Source: Aaosphaeria pasadenensis (lineage: Eukaryota > Ascomycota > Dothideomycetes > Pleosporales). From it: 64,000 nucleotides of DNA. How positions within the stretch are numbered: the stretch's first letter is position 1; each line of letters opens with the position of its first letter. The stretch spans positions 1,054,001 through 1,118,000 of the forward strand of contig JAKLMB010000009.1 of NCBI GenBank assembly GCA_022813625.1, written 5' to 3'. The notes below the pieces were generated by a model that saw only the letters and a program-made list of their open reading frames with translations, was not told the DNA's origin and did not search any database. Positions 57,935 to 64,000 of this stretch are shown here, in pieces. The position numbers were made by a program, and so were the translations under genes.

Positions 57935-59878
57935 ATGGCTCGCTTCTCTATGATATTTGCGACCACGACATGGTTGTTCGCAGCCTCCGGCTCAATTGTG
58001 TTGGGCGCAACGTCCGTGACAATTGGTAATGGCACCGTGGCAGGTGTTGGTGACCACATCAATGGAGTCGAAAAATTCTTGGGCATTCCATTCGCCAAAC
58101 CTCCTGTTGGCAGGCTGCGTTTACGCCAAGCTATGCCATTGCAGGAGTCGTTCGGCACAATACAAGCTCATAGCTTCGGTGCCTCATGTTTCTCCACGAG
58201 GGATAATTCCATAGAGCAAAGTGAAGATTGTTTGACATTGAACATCTGGAGGCCAACAAATGCAAGCACCGAGCCTTTGCCTGTGTTGGTGTGGTTATAT
58301 GGAGGAGGATTGACAAAGGGATCGACTGTGGGTTTCTCTCAAGTGTTGGTTGTATCTATATTTATCAATACCAGGCCGATCCGAGATTCGAAGGAACCTC
58401 CTTAACACGGATATCTAAAAAGATTGAGAGGCCTATCATTCTCGTATCCATTGTAAGCCGCAAATTCCAACGATAGAGCTATGTTGCTGATCGCACCATT
58501 TAGAATTACAGATTGGGCCCCTTTGGATTCCTCAATGGTAAAGAAATGGCCGAGCTAGGGTTACTCAATATTGGCATGCTAGACCAGCGTCTCGCGTTGC
58601 ACTGGATCCAGGAAAACATCGGTGCTTTCGGCGGAGATCCTGGAAAAGTCACATTAGCTGGAGAATCGTAAGTACTCCAGGTGCGAGATGGTTTCTACCA
58701 TTAATAATCAAAAAGAGCTGGTGCTGTATCAATCTATTCACACATGATGGCATACGGCGGTCGAGACGATGCCCTCTTTCGTGGTGCAATTCTCGAAAGT
58801 GGTGGAGCTTTCCCACTTACGCCACCAGACACTGGAGTGTTTCAGAAGACCTTCGACAGCCTGATAACGAACACGACTTGTTCTTCCCTGAAGGATGCTA
58901 CTGCTACCGAGAAGCTTGATTGCATTCGAGATCTTCCGGTCGATGTGTTCAGGTCAAAAGTTGGTTCGGCTACTGGGCAGTCCATCGATGGCACGTTTAG
59001 TCCAACCTCTATTCAGCGAGCGATTCCTGCAGGAAATTATCTTAAGATTGCTACAATTGTTGGAATTAAGTTAATCCAAGAACCTTAAACAAGATGCTGT
59101 AGTAATCTAACATAAAGCAGCCAACACGGATGAAGGAACTACCTCTGCACCCACTGGTATAGATGATACCCAGCAACTCTTTGGCAAAGTTGGTGAGTAA
59201 TTCATAGCGTGACATACTTTTGCTTTTGAAAACTGTAGTCACTCTAACACGAGAACAGCGGAAGGCTATTTTCGTCCACAACTACTACCCAACGAAACAG
59301 TGTCAACGCTGATGAGCATGTATTCTACCGATCCGAGCAAGGGTTGTCCATACAACACTGGCGAATTCCGATTCTCTCCCGGAAAGCTCGACAAGATGGC
59401 ATGTTCAATATTTGGCGACATAGTGCAGATCGGACCCGCACGCATGATTGCGCAGAATCTAGCCAAAGACGGAGTCCCCGTGTACATCTATCGCTTTAAT
59501 CACCTGAAGTCGAATGCAACATCAATCTCGAAAGCCATCGGAACTGGCGTAGAGCAAGATTTTGTCTTCTCTAATTTGATACCCGAGCAACCCTGGGATC
59601 AGCAGATGGCATTTCAGATGTCGGCAACGTGGGTTAGCTTTGCCTATGGTCTAGATCCAAATGGTGCTATTAATGGTCAGTGGTTCCGTTATCCATTCTG
59701 TTAGGAATGTATTGACATCACGTACACAGAGACTGGACTTCCAGAATGGCCTTTGTACGGAAGCGAGGCCAGTAGTATGGTCTTCAACGGATATGGCTCG
59801 TGGATTGAAACGGACACGTATCGATCCGAACCTGTCCAATACATCATCGATCACGTTTTATCAGACGGCGCTTCGTAA
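57935..59878 (+). CDS. carboxylesterase type B, secreted, with atypical splice donor and active-site change
   Basis: Seven exons (57935-58327, 58375-58452, 58504-58667, 58716-59062, 59121-59192, 59259-59675, 59730-59878) total 539 residues. It has a signal peptide (MIFATTTWLFAASGSIVLG), FLGIPFAKPPVGRLR, SEDCLTLNIWRP, the oxyanion loop YGGGLTKGS, INYRLGPFGFL, nucleophile Ser 212 in GESAG, and Glu 332 in NTDEGT. At the usual catalytic His position (H-G-x-E-x-x-F/Y-V-F) the sequence reads T447-G-V-E-Q-D-F-V-F. The frame between exons 4 and 5 closes only if the intron begins GAATTAAG instead of GT. Family role: hydrolysis of esters or lipids outside the cell. These two changes raise the possibility of a decaying or repurposed, non-catalytic gene. 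Confidence 0.8.
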
Positions 59879-59982
59879 AGAGGATTTTTGGCTTTCTAAA
59901 TAAGATAACGATGAAAAGCTCAATGGGAAGTGTGCAATATGACGTTTGCCTGTATTTTCCCACTTTAACATGATGTGATGTA

Positions 59983-62467
59983 TCAACCACACCGCGCTTC
60001 CCATTCTCCAATTACTTCTTCCATTTCCTCTGTCACGCCCCAATGTTGAGACAGACTGTGCAGTAGAATTCTGGTTGAGTTTAGTTCATAAAGCAGGTTT
60101 CGGGGTGCCCAATCAGAAGTCTGTGTAGTTATGCTGCTTTCTAAAAACTCAATCGTGTCTCGAACTTCAGCGGTCATAGATGGAGACTGAATCAGTGCCT
60201 CATCTAGACCGTAGAGGATGAGTGTTTCCCAGTCTATGGAAGCAGGCACGTGTACCTTAGTCACTCCAGGAAGTGCGAAAGAACTATATGTTGTAGCTGC
60301 GGCAAATAGAGCGCCGGGCAGGCAGGTATCGTGAATGACACCCAAAGGAACTTCTGACGCAATCTTGTGTATCTCCAAGGCATGTAAGAGACACTTCCGC
60401 GCAGGGAGGCCTTGTGCCCACGCCTGTGGATTGATACCTTTAGACTCCTGCCGTTTCTTTCCACCAAATATATGTTGAGTAATGTTGTAAAAATGACACA
60501 TTCGTCGTGCGCCTCGTGCTGTATTGACGACCAGATCAAGGCAAACAGCGTGCCACCGAATCAAACCTATGGCTTTGTCGGCAGCGCTTAGATCGGAACA
60601 CTGTATGAGATGTCGTCGCAGGGCACCCAACGCTCTGACGGCGCCTAATCTACATTTTCCACCAGCAGATCCACGAATTGCTCGCTCAGTATCGGTTGCA
60701 AGGGAACCTATCAATTCTAGGAGGATCTTAATGTTCAACAACCCCGGTTTGCAGTATAGTCGGCCGACCTGATCGCAGTCCATCTCTAGTTGATAACATA
60801 GATTATGGAATCGCTCCAATGAGAAAGTATTCCCCTGCTCAACGTGCATGTTCATAGCGTGGATCCATTTGTCGACAGTATCCGCGACAAAGACGTCGTC
60901 CTCGGCAGAAAGTGGTAGCGAGTTTGTTGCTCTCCAGGTGTTTACAAGGTTACCACTGAATTGAGACACAATCCCGTCAATAATACAAAGGCCAAGTAGA
61001 GTTCTCAATTGGGTTTCTCTTGCGGCCCATAACCGCCAAGCATTCATCTTGATTTCGGTAGGATCATGTTCGCTGGGTATGGGTGGTGGATCTGGTACGT
61101 CGTACATTCCACAATACTGTGCCCAGTGCATGCTCAGACCGTAGAAGGTCTGACTTGTCGTTCGAATGGTTCGATCCTGCTCGCAGGTTAATTATCTTTG
61201 GTAACAGTACATAGACACCGAATCGATGCTTACCCTAGATAAAGCTGCGTAGGCTTGACTCAATAAGGAAGACAATACCAGCTCGATCCCACTACAAGCG
61301 TCATGTTCCCTCGTGTGACTTATCAGCTCGGACCAGGAAGTTGCAATAGCTGTATGTGCCAATCTCCATAAAGCCTCGCCCTATCAGAATCTTAATTAGT
61401 AATGTGGTGTTGCTATGAAAGACCTCATTACCTTGATAGTCGAATCTTCTGTTCCGAGAAACAGAGATCCAAGAGCAATTGCATGAAGTAGAAGAGGCGC
61501 TGAGCAGTTCCGATACACAAAAGTGGGCTTATGTATGATAGGGAGAATGGGGACAAACTTGGTGAAGAACATATGCAGACTACTGTCGAGAAATCGTGGA
61601 GTCAAGTCTGACAAAGCTGCAGGTGATGTAACACTGAAGAGCTGCAGTGAATATTTGTGTTAGCAAAGATATTCTTCGACCTGATGAAAATGATGAGACA
61701 AGCTTACGGTATTGGCAAGAAGCCCATTGATGGTCTGTACGGCTCTGTGCCCATCTTCCGCTGCGTCAAGATCATCGCCTACGTCTGGCCGAACGTCTGC
61801 TCGTATTCTTCCCGATGCTTCACTGTGTGGAATATGCGCGTGCGCCAATGGGTTATTCGCAGGTTGGTCCCAGATCATTCCATCAATTGATACTAGACTC
61901 TGATAGAATTCTTCGGAGTCAGGCCATAGAAGTGAAGAAGATGCATCATATTGTTCAGACCGCTCTTCGGAGCGAATTGATGGCCATGAAGTGTTTGTTT
62001 GGAGACCAGTACTGGTGTTGGGTTGGATCGAGTTTATGTTGGCAGTATTGTTGATCGACACCATATCGACCCGATGATATGACGGTGTATCATTATCGTC
62101 AGATACTTGCAGTGCCTGTGGTGATAATACGCTTTCTGATGGGCTCGATTGTGCATTCCGACTGTGCCCTCTTACGTGCCGGTTGAGCACGTCTCCTCGT
62201 GAGAAGCTGCTGTTGCATATTTGACATTTAAAGGGCTTGGATCCAGTATCTTTGAAGCTTATTAGACTCCATCATGCAAGCTCAATTGATGGTAACTTGG
62301 TGCGAGAACTCACGAGCCCTTTCATGTCTCTGTTGAATTGATCGATTAGCAATTTTGAATCTTAGCTAAGCTGGGATGTACTGATTCACCTTGAGATGCT
62401 CCTTCTTTGAGAATTTCCGCTGACAGTACCCACACTCGAAGTCAGCTACCCTGGAACTGGCACGCAT
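59983..62467 (-). CDS. transcription factor: two C2H2 fingers plus fungal-specific regulatory domain
   Basis: Six exons (62467-62390, 62329-62314, 62249-61708, 61641-61432, 61380-61234, 61176-59983) give 728 residues. Finger 1: C12-C15-H28-H32 (CGYCQRKFSKKEHLKRHERAH, one residue over the quoting limit if extended); finger 2: C40-C43-H56-H60. The 16-nt second exon supplies RHERA and part of the next His, so both splice events are needed for finger 1. After a disordered linker, residues about 220-560 form the fungal-specific transcription factor domain (FFTKFVPILPIIHKPTF, LLHAIALGSLFLG, AWRLWAARETQLRTLLGLCI). Known for this architecture: pathway-type activators. Finger contact residues (K-H-R, then R-V-R at helix positions -1, 3, 6) predict the site GTGGGG. 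The downstream neighbour is the carboxylesterase gene (convergent). Confidence 0.9.
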
Positions 62468-62877
62468 TGTCCAGTGATGCGTACAGCATTTGTCTTTCCC
62501 ACCCGATGGAGGATGCTGTGGGAAAAGTGGAAAGGGTCTGGAGAAATTTCCCCACAACATCCACCTCGGTCTAATGTCCCTGCCCCACTTCACCCACCCA
62601 CCCTCCCCTCTCCTTTCCCACCTTTGCAACTATGCTCTGGGGTACCATCTTTTACTAATGGGAAACTACTGCTCCGTCATCAACACTAAGATACTATCCT
62701 TTGATAGATGGTGAGGGAGCAAATATCTGGGGAAGGTGGATTTCAAGAGGCTGTAGACATTTGCATTTCCTTCAGCGCGTTAACTGTTGTCTCTCCTATT
62801 CTAAGCTCATGCCGAATGGAGACACTTTGACTCGATATTGAAGTGTTATTATTCAAATTCTGGTCTCGCATTGCCAC
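62468..62877. promoter_or_regulatory. regulator promoter with second CCCAC/GTGGG cluster
   Basis: Seven CCCAC/GTGGG words lie between 62498 and 62621, immediately upstream of the zinc-finger regulator start (62467). Two are full CCCCAC (62550-62555 and 62583-62588); others are TTCCCAC (62496, 62615) and GTGGGAA (62518). This matches the composition of the hydrolase promoter and the predicted binding site of the regulator, so autoregulation is possible. The rest is the 3' flank of the P450 gene. Confidence 0.55.
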
Positions 62878-64000
62878 CTATTGTACCAATTTGACCGGAC
62901 AGCTAATAATACCCAATTCTGGCATCCTGGAATACTGTAGATCGCCATTGACCTCAAAGTCTGTCGTATTCCGTAAAATAACCCGAAGAACAGTATCAAG
63001 AGCTCTGCCTTATTATTAGCAATTGCAGTGGAGTCAGTATGATTGTTAACTCACAGTCTCGCAAGCGGCATGCCCGCGCACCGGTGTCTGCCTCTCCCGA
63101 AACCCATATGGGCGTTCACGTTCTCCCTATGAAGGATAAACTCATCAGGTCGTTCGAAAACTTCGGGATCGCGATTGGCAGCAGTATAGCATAGTGTTAC
63201 TGGCTCTGTGGGATGTATCGTTTGGCCGTGAAGATAAACATCCTTAGACGTCGTTCGCGCAAAGCCTCTATATGGGCTATATAATCGCAAGAACTCTTCC
63301 AATGCTGCTGGTATGAGCGACTCGTCGTTCCTCAACTGCTTCTGTAAATCTTTGTCTCTAGAAAGATGGTTGCATATTGAGCCGATCAAAATGGGTGGTG
63401 CAACTACGCCAACAACCAATGACTGCCTCAAGCAGCCTCTGCGAATTATTAGTATGTATACTCTACGCGAAAGATGTATTACTTGCATCAAATGTTCTTC
63501 ACTGAGAGGTTGTCCTTGCGCGTCTCTCTCTAGTAACAGCGAGGATGCTGGATCATCTTCAGGACATCTTGGATGGACACGGCGATCGGCCAATAGCTCT
63601 CGTGCGATATCATACATCTTCTTCGAATTCTCTGTCACAGTCTCCCCATCTTGCATTCTCCATGCATTCAACCAGGTAGCTGCTGCGACAGCTAGCTTCG
63701 GCGCGACTTCAGGCTCAAGGTTCAGCCACTCCGATTCCATGCGTGCTACGAAATTGGCCGCGAACTCCGCACTTATATCTCCATGGCCGCGTGCTAGAAG
63801 CGGCGCAAGTTCCGCCTCAGCATGTTTCTCCAACGGCGCCCTGAGACGACGAAGCCGAGTGGGTTTGACTGTGCGTTCCAATGCCGTCCGAAACGGCGTG
63901 TGTGCAGGGGCGTCAAAGTTGAGAGGAGGTCGGCGGATACCTCTGGGATCACTTGGCACCACGGCTTTGACGCTCGATATGTAGGTTTCGGAGTCCATTG
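62878..64000 (-). CDS. cytochrome P450 of bacterial-like soluble type, 5' end outside window
   Basis: Reading from the right edge: 63998 (or further upstream) to 63483, then 63422-63055, then 63004-62878; the joins keep frame. The 60-nt intron 63482-63423 could also be read through in frame. Landmarks: FDAPAHTPFR (helix C region, similar to DPPEHTRLR of bacterial P450s), ALEEFLRLYSPYRGFAR with the ExxR-like K-helix, ANRDPEVFERPDEF, and the heme loop GFGRGRHRCAGMPLARL with its Cys ligand. The last exon gives a short C-terminus ending SCPVKLVQ. The His before xC and the GMPLARL tail are typical of bacterial P450s, whereas most fungal ones have FGxGRRxCPG and a membrane anchor. The ATG at 63998 may be internal, because about 60 N-terminal residues expected for the family are missing. 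Substrate unknown. Confidence 0.87.

Noticed and set aside
63423..63482. In-frame read-through of the P450 segment as 20 extra residues
   Set aside because: The segment starts GTAATA, has a TACTAAT branch site and ends CAG, and splicing gives a better helix; but both readings keep frame, so it is only mildly preferred.

Overview
The window is nuclear DNA of a filamentous ascomycete (Pezizomycotina; a Dothideomycete would fit, but the class is a guess). Evidence: genes of 1 to 7 exons with short GT-AG introns of about 45 to 110 nt, branch-point-like CTAAC/CTAAT boxes before the acceptors, and fungus-restricted families (HET, Rhodopsin-type seven-helix membrane proteins, DMATS prenyltransferase, fungal zinc-finger regulators). 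No rRNA, tRNA, CRISPR array or intact transposon was recognised. All gene models are hand-spliced; where exon lengths are given, the spliced frame closes exactly unless stated otherwise.

Left part (1-25.4 kb) is mostly housekeeping: a very long Ser/Thr/Pro-rich secreted protein running off the left edge into a GH18-like chitinase domain (minus), a six-knuckle CCHC zinc-finger protein (minus), a vacuolar-type MFS transporter (minus) divergent from the ERAD factor Hrd3 (plus), a BTB-like protein (plus) convergent with an SRA/YDG-domain protein (minus), a PAF-acetylhydrolase-family enzyme (minus) and a copper P1B-ATPase (minus). The 16.9-19.2 kb gap holds old degenerate direct repeats.

Middle part (27.5-48.5 kb) looks accessory. 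A DMATS-type aromatic prenyltransferase (minus), an AKT2-like alpha/beta hydrolase ending in a peroxisomal SKL signal (plus), a stand-alone adenylating enzyme (minus) and a Rhodopsin-family membrane protein (plus) lie together as a candidate small secondary-metabolite cluster, followed by a rhamnogalacturonan acetylesterase. Then come COP9 subunit 7, an unknown conserved protein, a nearly 4 kb gene-poor stretch, a second Rhodopsin-family protein and a short-chain dehydrogenase.

Right part (49.2-64 kb) holds an SNM1/Artemis-type nuclease, a HET-domain protein, a Rab GTPase with an unusual switch II and an insertion, and a group of two divergent secreted esterases/hydrolases, a C2H2 plus fungal-specific-domain regulator, and a bacterial-looking cytochrome P450 cut by the right edge. 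CCCAC/GTGGG sites are densely clustered both between the two hydrolases and in front of the regulator, and GTGGGG is what the zinc-finger recognition code predicts for that regulator. Both hydrolase genes show splice or active-site irregularities that suggest ongoing decay or non-canonical splicing.
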